Source: Eumeta japonica
Lineage: Eukaryota; Arthropoda; Insecta; Lepidoptera; Psychidae
Reading direction: 5' to 3'
Assembly: GCA_005406025.1 (NCBI GenBank)
Contig: BGZK01000019.1
Span: 186,001 to 250,000, forward strand
Length of the DNA: 64,000 nucleotides
Shown here piece after piece: positions 24,151 through 35,205 of this stretch. The position numbers and the translations under genes are program-made. Position 1 is the stretch's first letter. The number at the start of each line of letters is the position of its first letter. The notes under the pieces were generated by a model. That model did not search any database and was not told where the DNA came from. It was given only the letters and a program-made list of their open reading frames with translations.

Positions 24151-25419
24151 TACATCCCTAACGTTTCACATCAGCGGACGCGCCTGCGCACGTGTAGGTA
24201 ATATTCTCACGGCATCGTATGACTTAAAATACTGTTATCGCTATATTTATAACTAATATACTAATTGATATGTAATTTATTTGGTAGTGCAAACTAGAGA
24301 TTTACTTTTTGGTTTTATTAACAATTAATTACATTTCTTTGCAAATGTTTCAATTAATAAAATGTATTATACAACAGTATAATTACAGACAAAACAGTAT
24401 AAGTACGAAAGTCAGTCACAAGACGAAGCAGTTCCTTTGAAGGCGCTTTATTGTTACAATAGTGCTGTAGAAGAAAGGCAAAGTTTATTGAATGTATTTA
24501 TAACTCTTATGGCACATTCCGTGGCCTAAACGGCCTAGTGGCATTTAAACTTTGAGAAATCGTTAAATGCCTATTGATTACAGAAGTGATATAAATTTAA
24601 TACTTCAATATACATTGCGGATTACAAAAAAAAAAGAGAGAGAGAGAAAAAGTATTATCTTAAGAATCTGGGTATCAAATAAAAATCAGTCTAAAAGAGT
24701 AAACGCACAGCCCAAACTACTGGGTCTAGAGGCTTAAAATTTTGTACAGAGATTCCTGTTATACCTCGGGCCAGCACTAAGAAAGGATTTTCATAAATTC
24801 CAACTCCAAAGGCGTGAAAAAGGTAAAATACAATTATATGGAAAATTGAAATGTTGAAGCTACATATATGTAAGTTGAGAATTTAGTTGCTTATAGGAAC
24901 AAATAAAAAAATACATATATTATTTTATTTTTATATTGACACTCAATAGGATAAAATACGAGATAACATTTTGTACTGCAAATTGAAACCGCTGTATCTA
25001 AATATTTGAAAATTTATATTATAGCTGATCATTACTAATAAAAAATAAAAGCATGCATTATTCTTAAAAGTAACCCTAAAAGCGATGAAACAAAAGTTCA
25101 AATTTTTTATATAGGAAACGATACCAGTGCAGCTGTTGACAAAATAACTTATACTTTAGTTGTTTGTTGCAAATGAAAAATAAGGACATATATAACTTTT
25201 ACAAAAGTAGCTCTAAGATGCTGAAATAAGAGATGAAATATTAGATAGAAAATCGAAATGGTATGTGTATTTTATCCTTTTGTTTTGACGTGCTTAAGCT
25301 ATTTATTCAATTACTATGAAACTGACTAAATGTACGCGCGAACAAGAAGTTTTCTTAAAAAAATGAAAAAAAAATGGCTTCATTTTCATATTTCTGCCAT
25401 TAGAGATTATAAAATTATT
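24151..25419. other. AT-rich spacer, no feature
   Basis: AT-rich with a GAGAGAGAGAGA run near 24637. Nothing else is recognised. Confidence 0.45.
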
Positions 25420-26110
25420 TCATACATGGAAAGCTACACTATCCCAGAGTCATATCGCCCAAATTTTTTTTTTTTTTGATAGTCCTAGCATTTGCTACCT
25501 TTTCGTCGAATCAGAACCGTAACCTGTCACAGAATCGAAGTTGCACACGGGACGAGAAACAATATTGAATGTCGAGACTGGGATCGAAATCGAGAATGAG
25601 ACCGAAGTCGAAATAGAGAGTAGGATCAAAATTAGAATCAAGAGCGTGAGCGGAATCGGAACGAGAAGCAGCATTAAGATGAAAATTTAAAGCGGGAACG
25701 GGATCAAGAATGGTATCGGAATCTACTTAGCTCAAGACCGGAGTAGGAATCAAAAGCTGGACCACGGTCGGAATAGAGAATGAGACCAAAGTCGAAATAG
25801 AGAGTACGATCAAAATTAGAATCAAGAGCGTGAGTGGAATCGGAACGAAAAGCAGCATTGAGATGAAAATTTAAAGCGGGAACGGGATTAAGAATGGAAA
25901 CGGAATCTACTTAGCTCAAGATTGGAGTCGGTGTCAAAAGCGGGACCGCGGTCGGAATCAAGAATCAAAGGATTTGACATCAAAAGCAGAATCGAAATCA
26001 GAATCGAGAAACGGATAGCAATCGGGATTTTGAATTCGTAATGGTGCGATATACAAGATGAAGGAATTCATTTTGTGCCTGCGCGCGGGCGGAACCTCGG
26101 TGATTTAGAT
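25420..26110 (-). repeat. dispersed repeat carrying the largest hexanucleotide array
   Basis: The left side has GGAAAGCTACACTATCCCAG, familiar from lepidopteran repeats. The body, about 25505-26030, is a purine-rich degenerate six-base array (GGGATCGAAATCGAGAATGA; GAATCGGAACGAGAAGCAGC). The right end has CCTGCGCGCGGGCGGAACCT, resembling the GCGGGTGAAACC-type terminus of the same repeats. Within it, a 184-bp unit is tandemly duplicated. Confidence 0.55.
25592..25959 (+). repeat. 184-bp tandem dimer within the purine-rich array
   Basis: Unit 1 (25592-25775) and unit 2 (25776-about 25959) both begin GAGAATGAGACC. They then share AAAATTAGAATCAAGAGCGT, GATGAAAATTTAAAGCGGGA and GGAATCTACTTAGCTCAAGA with only scattered substitutions. 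It is a higher-order duplication superimposed on the older six-base pattern. Confidence 0.85.
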
Positions 26111-27486
26111 CATTCTTATATTACAATTTGTATGATATTTAAAAAATATTCATGTTATATATACTATTACTCATACACATGTAATATTAACAATACTTAC
26201 AGGAATGCTCGCCCTCGCGTATTTTTTATAACCAATTTGATTTTCATTTTTTCAAGTAGTTCGATTATTCAACTCTTTATTTTTCTTTTTATTCTATTCA
26301 TTTATTTGTCGAGATCTATCGATGATAAAGAACAAAGCGTATTTAGAATATTAGTATTACAAACAATATAAATTTTTTATTCATCTGAAGTTTAATAACA
26401 TTTCTTTGTAAGCTATTTATGTATAAAACAAAATTGAAATTATTGAAAATTGCCGGCAATCACTATCACAATCGTAGTCGTGATTTATGTACGAGTAACC
26501 GTTTGTATAGCGGACTTTTCGCCTATTTCTAATTAATTAAACGAGAAATCTAAAAATGTACGTCATATAAGGACTACACAGAATAACTTGCAATGATCCT
26601 GAGCTACCGGTTTTTAATTTTGTCGATGAGTTCATATTCGCATTGTATGACATGAAAATATGGCTGAATAGTTACATAGGCAATTATTCTGTTTTTTGTT
26701 TACATATATTGTACGTACGTACGCCAACGATTAATATTCATATTAATTTGATTCATCAAATGAGATGCGGCCTCGATAAATTTGACGGATTTAAACGACG
26801 GTAATGAAATTATTACTATTCTTTGCATCCTTTGTCACATAAATAACAACAAAATAAAAACACCTTAGAAAAGTGTCCTTACAATAAACAAACTCGTTTT
26901 ATTATAGCTCCTATTATTTGTGTAAAAAGTGTGTTTGAACCTTACTATTGTTATTAGATTGAATCAAAATTTTTGACCACTTATAAAGGAGACAAAAAAG
27001 ACCCGTTTTTTTTAGTAATAAAGTGCAAGCACAAAAATCTATGATTGGGCGCCACTTTCAATATATTTCTGATATCGCTGGCCGGTATTATTCATTTAAT
27101 TTGGTGTCAATAGCAATTGAACATAGCTTTTTACCTATTAGGAATATCGAAACCGTCATCCAGAATCAGTAAGACAATGTCAAAGGGCATATGTGACACA
27201 TAATAACACTAACGTTTCATTTAATTTTTTACTGTTTTTTCTTCAATTCAAACCTACGCGGGCGCTCAATTTTGTTGAAGCAATTCTGTCGTTCACTATT
27301 GACGCACGTTTTTATGCTAATATTGCTTGCTCTATTCAATTATGTGCGGTGCAGCTAGGTACTCGCACCTTTCAAGACCGATTCCACTGGCTGCTTATGA
27401 ACTCGAAATTCCTTATAACGTCGAAAATTGACTAGTTGTATAAGTTTTTGTGTCTGTCAAATGGATTTCGACTATCATTATTCGAA
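26111..27486. other. AT-rich spacer, no feature
   Basis: AT-rich. Plus-strand frames 26075-26371 and 27193-27435 are hydrophobic, low-complexity and unrecognised. Confidence 0.45.
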
Positions 27487-28029
27487 TCACCTCCGAAATA
27501 CATAAACTTGTGGTGTCCTTAAACTACGAAACCGATTTATTTTTATTGGGATCGTGAAGTAAAATATCCTCGTCTCATTTGAATTGCAAAATATTAAGGG
27601 AAATCTCGCAAAAACGTCTGTCTCCCGCCTATCGTTAGCATTATAAACGGGAACCTTTTCGTCTGGTGTGCGCTTACAGTATTTGTACAAGTTGAAAAAT
27701 ATCTCGAACGCCGCCCGATAGACCATCACGATTTCCATGCATGCGTGAATGTGCGTAAACTTCGATGTCTGTCCGATTTCGGGCGAACTTCTTCCTCGAA
27801 ACGCATCACCGTACTGTCTGATACGCGCACACGCATAGGCGCACACGCGCACGCGTAGCCCCGCGGAGGTACCGCAGCCGGCATACGCCGCGCCGCCACC
27901 GGCGCCCCCTGACGCGGCCGCGGCGGCACGCATCTCTTTCTTTCCCATTAAAGTCGTCAAGTAATCGTCGTGTTTGTACAAGTGTTCGAAATTTCCATCC
28001 GGCCAACTTAGGCACGGTCTTCGACACAA
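27487..28029 (-). CDS. unrecognised GC-rich open frame, 180 codons
   Basis: A minus-strand frame inside the GC-rich island of 27.6-28.3 kb. The upstream end has a non-ATG codon. An internal ATG near 27947 opens MGKKEMRAAAAASGGAGGGA, an Ala/Gly-rich run like those in insect regulatory proteins. Two other minus-strand frames overlap it, which shows that stop codons are rare here because of composition alone. No domain is visible. It could be a first coding exon, an untranslated exon, or a GC artefact; I lean to the last two. Confidence 0.2.
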   Translation of the reverse strand: MCRRPCLSWPDGNFEHLYKHDDYLTTLMGKKEMRAAAAASGGAGGGAAYAGCGTSAGLRVRVCAYACARIRQYGDAFRGRSSPEIGQTSKFTHIHACMEIVMVYRAAFEIFFNLYKYCKRTPDEKVPVYNANDRRETDVFARFPLIFCNSNETRIFYFTIPIKINRFRSLRTPQVYVFRR

Positions 28030-28310
28030 ATTATAAACAAACGTTATTTGTCCAGCGATTCGGCGACGTGTAATGTTGCATTCTCCGTATTCTGGTGGAG
28101 TTGTGCTATACTCGGGACATTCTTTCTTTTTCGATGTGTGTCGGTTTCGACGCGCACTTCGTTCACGCGGTGGCAGCTAACGCGGTTGTTTTCAGTGGAA
28201 CGGACGTCGGAGGTTTTGTACGATTTTCTTTCAATGGCAACGCAGCCTGTACGCTTGTATAAAAATACGACCGGCTTACATGTCACAACACTGCAAGAAA
28301 ACGTCTAAAG
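27600..28310. promoter_or_regulatory. GC/CpG-rich island
   Basis: One of the two most CpG-rich blocks of the window, peaking at 27820-27940 (GCACACGCGCACGCGTAGCC). It continues to 28310 with milder enrichment. A plus-strand frame (28048-28308) starts from a non-ATG codon and is unrecognised. It may be a promoter, a first exon or a conserved noncoding element. Confidence 0.3.
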
Positions 28311-28339
28311 ATTAGCGAGACATTTTCGGCGTCTATCGG

Positions 28340-28710
28340 CCTGCCGTGTTGTTTTTAGGATTACGCACTCATAGGGTGTCAATGGGACCCTATAAATAAG
28401 CCTCCACTGTCCTTTTGTCTGTCAGCGGGCTGTATCTCATGAACCGTAATAATTAGACAATCGAAATTTCCACACAGTATTTCTATTGTCGCTATAACAA
28501 CAAATAATGAAAATGAAATAAGATTAAAAATTAAAACGGATACCAACTTTCCATGCAACGTATATTTTCGGCGTTTTTTGGTCAATATTAATTTTAGTTT
28601 TTGTTTTTCATTAACTATTTTCAAAAAAAAATGGGTAATGTTACATATTTGACGATAATACGGAACCCTTCATGTGCGATTTCGACTCGCACTTGACCAG
28701 TTTTCAAGAG
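28340..28710 (+). repeat. lepidopteran dispersed repeat (GACTCGCACTTG type)
   Basis: In order: GGGACCCTATAAATAAGCCT near 28385, CTGTATCTCATGAACCGTAA near 28431, GCTATAACAACAAATAATG near 28492, and at the end ATACGGAACCCTTCATGTGC followed by TTTCGACTCGCACTTGACCA. I know this order from repeats found across Lepidoptera. Its terminal block in inverse orientation occurs at 36.82 kb. No coding capacity. Confidence 0.7.
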
Positions 28711-28740
28711 ACGATTTCAAGTACAAAGAATCAGCTTTAC

Positions 28741-29860
28741 GTAGGGTGTATTGAAAATTTCTGGAATGAATGAGAAAAAATTACTAGAATGGTCAAAAAT
28801 GAATTTATTGTTTCTCAAAATATTCTCCGTTAGCATCAATGGACTTTTTCATATAAATAAAGGATTTTGAAAACATTTACACCACTCCTCCCTGGTAACC
28901 TCGGAAACATGTTTTCATACTCTTCGACAGCCTCTTTTGGTGATGAAAATTGTTAACCGCGTAATGGGTTTTTAATTTTTGCGAACAAAAAAAAGTAAAA
29001 AAATCTGGATTGTATGCAAGATTGTTGATAAGTTCTACATTATTCTTCTTCAAAATCTTTTACCTGTTTGACCGTGTGAGAACTGACATCGTCTTGGTGC
29101 AGATGCAGGTGATACAACTTTACGGTTATTTTTACGGAGTTCGTCAATAACTTCCATCAAATAAATGGTCTGTACCAATAACTGTTTACGGTACGACAAT
29201 TTTCCAAAACCACAGTAGCCATTAAAAAAAGAAACAATCATCCGCTTAGAGGCACTTCGCTCGCACACCACTTTGGTTGGTTTGGGCTCATCTCGATAGA
29301 CCCATGCGGTCGATTGCTGCCTTATCTTGGAGCCGTAGCAATAAATTCATGTTTTGTCACCTGTTGTTATGTCTCACACCAAGTTTGACGCCCCTTCCTT
29401 GAATGTAGTAAGCATGGTATTGCATGAAGTGACGCGGTCCGTTTTGAGCCTCAGTCAAATTGTGTGAGATCCACCGCGAGCAGAGTTTCTTTATACTCAA
29501 ATGTTTGTATAGGATTGATTGTATTTGTCTCATGCCTATGCCTAACGATGTCCGAATAATCTCATGGTAGGTCACCTACCTGCCTGTTTCGATCATACGA
29601 CGCACAGCATCGATGTTTTTATTGTCCACAGTTGTGAACGGGCGACCATCGCGAAATTGATAAACGAGATTAATACAACCGCGCATGAATTCTGAAAAAC
29701 AGTTACAAATAGATTTCTTGCATGGTGCGTCATCGACAAAAGCAGTTCGAAGCCGAACGAGGCTCTGCTGAGCTGTTAAATTACAGTCAAAATCGTAAAA
29801 AATCATACTACGAAAATTTTCATAATTTAAATGCATAGTGATGAAGACACACAATTTTTA
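28741..29860 (-). mobile_element. mariner element, second lineage (copy B)
   Basis: A Tc1/mariner DD34D element on the minus strand whose transposase is clearly different from that of copies A1/A2. The 3' terminus is probably near 28741-28770 (GTGTATTGAAAATTTCTGGA). I could not find a matching inverted terminus beyond 29860, so the 5' end is lost or diverged. It lies immediately after the dispersed repeat at 28340-28710. Confidence 0.85.
28805..29854 (-). pseudogene. mariner transposase (copy B), broken
   Basis: Read on the minus strand: NYENFRSMIFYDFDCNLTAQ, then GRPFTTVDNKNIDAVRRMIE, an in-frame TAG at about 29576, then VTYHEIIRTSLGIGM and KLCSRWISHNLTEAQ. After a frameshift comes ITTGDKT*IYCYGSK (first catalytic D kept, the usual W replaced by a stop), WVYRDEPKPTKVVCERSASK, another frameshift, LHQDDVSSHTVKQ (second D), YNPDFF and LFAKIKNPLRG*QFSSP (third D region, with an insertion). 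It ends YMKKSIDANGEYFEKQ and stop at 28807-28805. All blocks of a mariner transposase are present in order, with at least three stops and several frameshifts. The gene is dead. Confidence 0.88.
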
Positions 29861-30675
29861 AAATGACAGAACCACCGAAATAGAAAAGCATAAAAATATT
29901 TCCACATAAACAAAATGACCAAAAACGATATTGGCTTCGCCGCCGTACAGATGTTCACCATGTGTCCTTATTCTTTCTCTTTCTGTAGTCAACGAGTGTT
30001 TTCATTCTTTTTCTTCGGTTAAGATATAATAGGTCATTCGAATTTACATCTAAAAAAGATAATAATAAGGTTCTTTGTAAGAGATTTATTTGCTTTGAAA
30101 ATATGTCGTATATCCTCATTTACGTCTGTGTGAATTATTTGCCACGAATGAAAGTAAGTTCGACGTTATAATTTGATGATTTTCTATTTCGATGGATGCC
30201 ACAATGTAAAAACAATCGGCAGTTAGATGAAACAAGGTGTATTCTACAGCCAGTCTGAGGAATAAGCAACAAAGTAATGTACCTACCGGTTTCCATTTAT
30301 ATAAAAACCGAGGTCAAAGTGCAAGTTAAAAGTTTGTTGTTCACAAAAACGTAAGCTCTAAACAGAGTATTCAAATAGTTTGAAAAAAAATGGCAATTTG
30401 AATAAAGTTATAGGAACACCAATTAACATATCTTTACATACCTTTTTAATCGATAAATACAATTAAACACAATATAAAAAAAAATATTATTCTCTTCGCT
30501 ATTCATCCCTGATTCCTAAAAAAAAATTTAAATTTCTCATACCGGTTGGCAATAATATCGCAAGATTCGTTTTTACCTAACGTTGAAAAGTAAAAGAGAA
30601 AAACACAATATAATTTAGCAACCCAATGCTACCGACGTCTGTAGATACAAGATATACTTGTAAATGTATAATATA
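29861..30675. other. AT-rich spacer, no feature
   Basis: AT-rich. I searched for the missing mariner terminus here without success. No gene. Confidence 0.45.
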
Positions 30676-30810
30676 AATCGAAACCAGAAACGGAAACGGA
30701 AGAGACAACGATACTGAGATCAATAACGAAAGAGAAAACGAGATGGAGCTGAAATTGATACAGCGATCGCCATCGGGAATGAAAAAAGATCAGAAGCGGG
30801 ACTGGGACGA
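30676..30810 (+). repeat. degenerate purine-rich hexanucleotide array
   Basis: ATCGAAACCAGAAACGGAAA followed by CGGAAGAGACAACGATACTG and GATCAGAAGCGGGACTGGGA. The six-base rhythm and purine bias match the arrays at 25.6 and 62.9 kb in the same orientation. Confidence 0.55.
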
Positions 30811-31730
30811 CTTTAGGTGCAAAAAGAGAACGAAGTTTATATGAGAGATGAAGCCAGGAACTGTGAACTTATTATTCAGTGGTAAGTATATGAATATATT
30901 ATCGTCATCCTCCGCAGAGATCCAATTTCTGAACACTTCATCTACAAATTTAGAGCACTGCCTACCTTTAAATAGATCAAAATATGATATTCTTTTGAAA
31001 TTCCACCATACGTTTGACATTACCATTTTCTCTAAATCGTTTTTGGCAAGCTACCAGTTGAGACAGTTCTTTAATAGGAACGTAGTGTTTGTTTTCAGTT
31101 GAAAGAATAAATACTTTTTAATTTTTTCGTTTTAATCTCAGTTCGAAGCCAAAAACGATAATCGGTGTTATTTGCAAGGAATATCTCGGAGAATTCTAAC
31201 GGCTAATAAATATTTTGCAATAATGAAGCTAGGTTCAGATTTTTATTAAAATTCCCGTAGAAATAGCTGGGTCAGGATAAGATTCGTTCCATAAAATATC
31301 GTCGTATTTGTAAAGCAGATAAATATATCAAAATTAAGTACAAAAGTCATTAAATTACTTTCTCAGATGTTATGAGTTTAAATTAGTATCACTTATTTTA
31401 GCTCAGAACCGAAAAGGAACCAATTATATGGACAATTTTAAGTATGTTATTATTCCATTCGACATGAAATGGAACGTAAGCTGTCGTAAAGTTTGCAATA
31501 AAATCATCAAGAGAGACCACAATAGAATGGAATAGAAATATATTTATATATTAGTATTTATATATTACGATTTCTTGTCACTGTATACTTAGTGCAAAAT
31601 TTAATTTTATTAAAAAAAATTAATTTTTGAAGCTGAAGAAGTATAAGAATTTTTGTGAAACCTACATTTACAAAATATAGTAAAGTTTTACGTGTTTTAT
31701 TTATGAAATTTTAGGAAAGAATACAGTTTT
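30811..31730. other. AT-rich spacer, no feature
   Basis: AT-rich. The overlapping opposite-strand frames across 30790-31102 are shadows of one another, and neither has a domain. Confidence 0.45.
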
Positions 31731-31830
31731 TTTAGGGTTCCGAGCCAAAATGGCAAAAAGGGAACCCATAGTTTCGTCACATTCAATCATTCGTATATCA
31801 CAGGCATTTTACATTAAAACTACAAGAGGC
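31731..31830 (-). repeat. fragment of the 'gggttccg' lepidopteran repeat
   Basis: TTTAGGGTTCCGAGCCAAAA then GGCAAAAAGGGAACCCATAG. This is the inverse of the 'ggaaccct' terminus seen at 56.05 kb. Only about 100 bases are recognisable. Confidence 0.45.
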
Positions 31831-32829
31831 ATCTGGATAAAATTTATAGTGTAGGTGTTTTGTATAAGCTGCTACTTACTTTAGTAGTTAGATAACAAAA
31901 AAAACTTCTAGGGAGGGGGGCACTCCATACATGTAATAGAAGCTGAAAAAAAATTTTTTTTGAGCAAACATCAATGATTGGACATATTTCGACAGTTCTT
32001 TTAAAAACACAAACATTTAGAGGATTCAAAGTGAATATTGTGTTAAATGTATATTTTCTACTACTTTCGGAGTGAAAAAGTTGTAGAAAGTTGTAGAAAT
32101 TGTGCTATTTGCCCTTTATTTTCTAAGCCGTATGTCCTAAAAATATGAAAAAATTATTAAATTATTATAAATAATTAAGGTAACGCTTAACAAACACTTT
32201 CAAGGAAAATAATTTTGAACATGATCGAATATACTGTTTTTGAGTTATTGCCGAAATACTGCGTTTCTCTTCAAAAGGACGTAAGTTCCATCAAAATGCA
32301 CTCTTTTGCCGGTGCATTTTAATTTACACTAGTTTCGGAGAAATAATTGATATACCTACTTGTTTCTCTAGTAATAGGCGACTAAAGTACTTACACCTAT
32401 TATGTGTGGGAAACATGAACTAAGTGTAACGACGTACTTTTTTCATCTGTTGTGCATTTCTTTGTAGTAACGGCTTCGAAACCCTAAATTGAGATGATCC
32501 GACATGCTCTTGACCAGTATTTTATTATTTAAGGACGTATTTATTAATGTTTGACATCTCATACCTATATATTTTCCAACCCTTTATTTTTTATCAACTC
32601 TCGTTTGGCATAGAACATGATGGAACTAATAAACTTTTTATAAACCCTAAAACTGACCTCTTATATCAAATGTATTACACATTTTTTATAAGTATGTATA
32701 AATAGTAAATTTAATGTTCCAAAGAAAAAATACAAAACTCGTTCTAAAGCAATATCCTAAGTACTCTTTATTTTTAGTATGGAATGTAAAAAATCTGAGT
32801 CACCAACTTAATGCTACAATTTTCGGAAT
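31831..32829. other. AT-rich spacer, no feature
   Basis: AT-rich with a small GTTGTAGAAA tandem near 32081. No gene. Confidence 0.45.
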
Positions 32830-33200
32830 CTCCAAGCCGCCGACGGCACCTCGGCAAGTTGACCGGCAAATCAGTACATCGCCGGTCCCCTTGAGGTACA
32901 CGACAAAAACTAGACGCGTATACGCTTCATGGCATTTCGCCACCGTAGACATTTACAGGCGGGCACTAATGACTCGAGACACCCTATTGTTCGCCCGCAC
33001 ATTGTCCGTCGGCCCGTCATGAATTACTGCCGCGTTACGACATAAATTATGTATATGACGCTCTTAATACGGCCGCAGTTAAACAGGGACCATATTGTGC
33101 TGACATTGGAAATATGAATTTAGTGGGAGTTATTGAATTCGGATTACACTCAATGAGACACCGCGGAAAAGGCTGAAATTAAGTAAAGCTTGTTTCGGTT
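32830..33200. promoter_or_regulatory. GC-richer island, candidate regulatory DNA
   Basis: CpG-containing stretch (CCAAGCCGCCGACGGCACCT near 32833) passing into ATAAATTATGTATATGACGC near 33041 and ACGGCCGCAGTTAAACAGGG near 33070. Frames in it start at non-ATG codons or run in from AT-rich DNA. It looks like conserved noncoding sequence, but conservation cannot be tested here. Confidence 0.25.
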
Positions 33201-33786
33201 TGCAACGACTGTGTTATCTGCGCGGTAGCCAAGACAGATCGTGGCCGAGTCAGACTGTCAATCGATTTCGACAACGCCGAGGATTCCGTACACAATATAT
33301 TTGTGTTAAATATTTAAGGAAACTATTTTTATTTGTTTGTTGGCGGATTATTAGCACGAGCTTAGTCGCACTTGGCCGTTTTAATTATTGTTTTTTCTAA
33401 GTCTGCACTATGATTACGCCAAGTTCGACGCTTGTATATATTACTGATTTATTTCATGTTAAAGTAGAAATGAAAAATATATATGTAGACACTAAGTATA
33501 CACTCATGTATTTATTTCAGTTTATAGTGGCCGTTAAAACGAACCGAAACAAAAAAAACTATAGACTTTTTTTCTGTTTTTCCTGTAATTTATAAAGAAA
33601 GAACCACTTTATGTATTTTTTTTTTCACTTTTATGCGGAGCACATTCAAAGATAATGAGAGAATGATCACTGTTCATCTATTTTCATAAAGAATTTCATA
33701 ACTGTTTACTTTAAAATTATAAGAAAACAAATATTCGAGACCTTCACAATAAGCGCTTTATTTGATATGTCACGCGGTACAGTTCG
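33201..33786. other. AT-rich spacer, no feature
   Basis: No supported gene. Two short plus-strand frames lack domains. Confidence 0.45.
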
Positions 33787-33807
33787 TATATATATATATA
33801 TATATAT
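33787..33807. repeat. (TA)n microsatellite
   Basis: About ten uninterrupted TA units followed by a T run. Confidence 0.95.
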
Positions 33808-33829
33808 TTTTTTTTTCATTGGCCCTCCA

Positions 33830-34030
33830 AAAGTACCCTCACGTTTAAAATTCATTTATTTACGTTGCACGTCCGTGTTTGGCTAACAGACACATATATG
33901 TGCATCAAATATCAACTTAATCGATCCGATAGATTCAGAGCAAATTAGCTGTGATAGACGGACGTACAAACATGTCCGTCCGTCACAGCAATACAGGATC
34001 ACTCCTACAAGGGCTCCTTTTTCTTTTTAA
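33830..34030 (+). repeat. lepidopteran dispersed repeat fragment
   Basis: TTTACGTTGCACGTCCGTGT, then ACATATATGTGCATCAAATA, GAGCAAATTAGCTGTGATAG and GATCACTCCTACAAGGGCTC. I recall this order from the 'gggttccgtttttcctttt' repeat family of Lepidoptera. The GATCxCTCCTACAAGGG block also occurs, slightly changed, at 56.02 kb. Confidence 0.55.
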
Positions 34031-34079
34031 TTTATCGGTCCGGAAGCTCACAGAGTATTACACAATGTGACGCCTAAAA

Positions 34080-34400
34080 CTCGCAGCTTATAAGCATGTC
34101 CAACAAACCGGAAAGTGCCGATATCCGTTCCGGCTACGGGAGAATTCGCCGATGACTTTTAAAATGATTTCAAATGAGACCGCTCGCTCCGAACACTTCG
34201 GTGTGAATTAATTAAGATCTGAACTCTTCGGTGTGAATTAAAAAAGATTGCGGGACGGTATGCCTCAGCGTGGAGCGATTAAAACCTGTTACAATGTAAA
34301 GACATTCCGATATCGCGAAACGAATGTGGACGATTGAGCTGCCGGTGGCGCCACTGTATTTATTACCGCGCCGATATTATGAACTCGTGATGTCTCACGT
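34080..34400. promoter_or_regulatory. GC-richer island with a 30-bp tandem repeat
   Basis: CpG-containing island with no coding frame. It includes two adjacent 30-bp units, 34191-34220 and 34221-34250, each starting GAAC(A/T)CTTCGGTGTGAATTA. The duplicated motif could be a duplicated protein-binding site. Confidence 0.4.
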
Positions 34401-34929
34401 CGAGGCTACTGTTGCAAAAAAAAAAACGCAAATGCCCGGTTTTATCATTGTTGCCTCTGAAAATAGTTGAAATATAAATTAAAAAAAAAAATGTTCATAA
34501 AAACACAAAATACATTGAAAATATTTTTAAAACAGTTCAGTTCGAATCATTAAAGCATGTTGTTCTTTCAATATAATAATCAGATCATGAATCTGATTCA
34601 ACGTAATTAACGATTCTATTGCAATAGGTAAAAACACGGTGAAGTATAAAGCAGACTTGCATTTACTATGAAATCATAGTTAATGAGCAGGTTAATACTG
34701 TATAAGTTGCTAATTAAAAATGAAATAATTCATAAGTAAACTGAAGCTTAAAATGAAAATATAATGAGTCTTAAATACTTTTAAGATAAACTCTATATAA
34801 TTTATTAAGAAAGTACATAAAGAGAGAAAAGTTTATTGCAACACACAATTCTTTTCGATTTACTGTTACAATTAATTGAGTAATATTTAAGGTTTGGTCG
34901 GAAATAACTAATTTTTAACGGACACATAA
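34401..34929. other. AT-rich spacer, no feature
   Basis: AT-rich, no gene. Confidence 0.45.
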
Positions 34930-35205
34930 ATGATTGAAAAAATAAGTGAAAAGCCCGCCTACTGCAATAGGCCTAGAATTCAACGACGTACAGGCTTAGG
35001 CCACCTGCAACCAGGCCGTACCGTGCAGCGTTCAATTTCTGGTGGTCGGTTCTACGAGCGATGGGGCCCGCCCGCTGCCCCTCAATTTGACCATCCCGCT
35101 TACTATATTTACACCGCGATGCCTGACGTGGTCTCTTATTGTAGGCCTCTACTAAGCTCAGAGTCACCGAACATGAGATGGAAAAAGCTGATTTGCAATT
35201 AAGAT
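34930..35205. promoter_or_regulatory. GC-richer block with open frames on both strands
   Basis: Plus-strand frame 34930-35202 (90 codons, ATG start; includes GRFYERWGPPAAPQFDHPAY) and an overlapping minus-strand frame. Neither is recognised. TAGGCCTAGAATTC near 34970 and TAGGCCTCTACTAAG near 35141 form loosely repeated words. It may be conserved noncoding DNA or an orphan exon. Confidence 0.2.

Noticed and set aside
26575..26600. CAGAATAACTTGCAAT, also found in mariner A1 near 18522
   Set aside because: The match stops after about 16 bases and the flanks share nothing, so it is probably coincidence.
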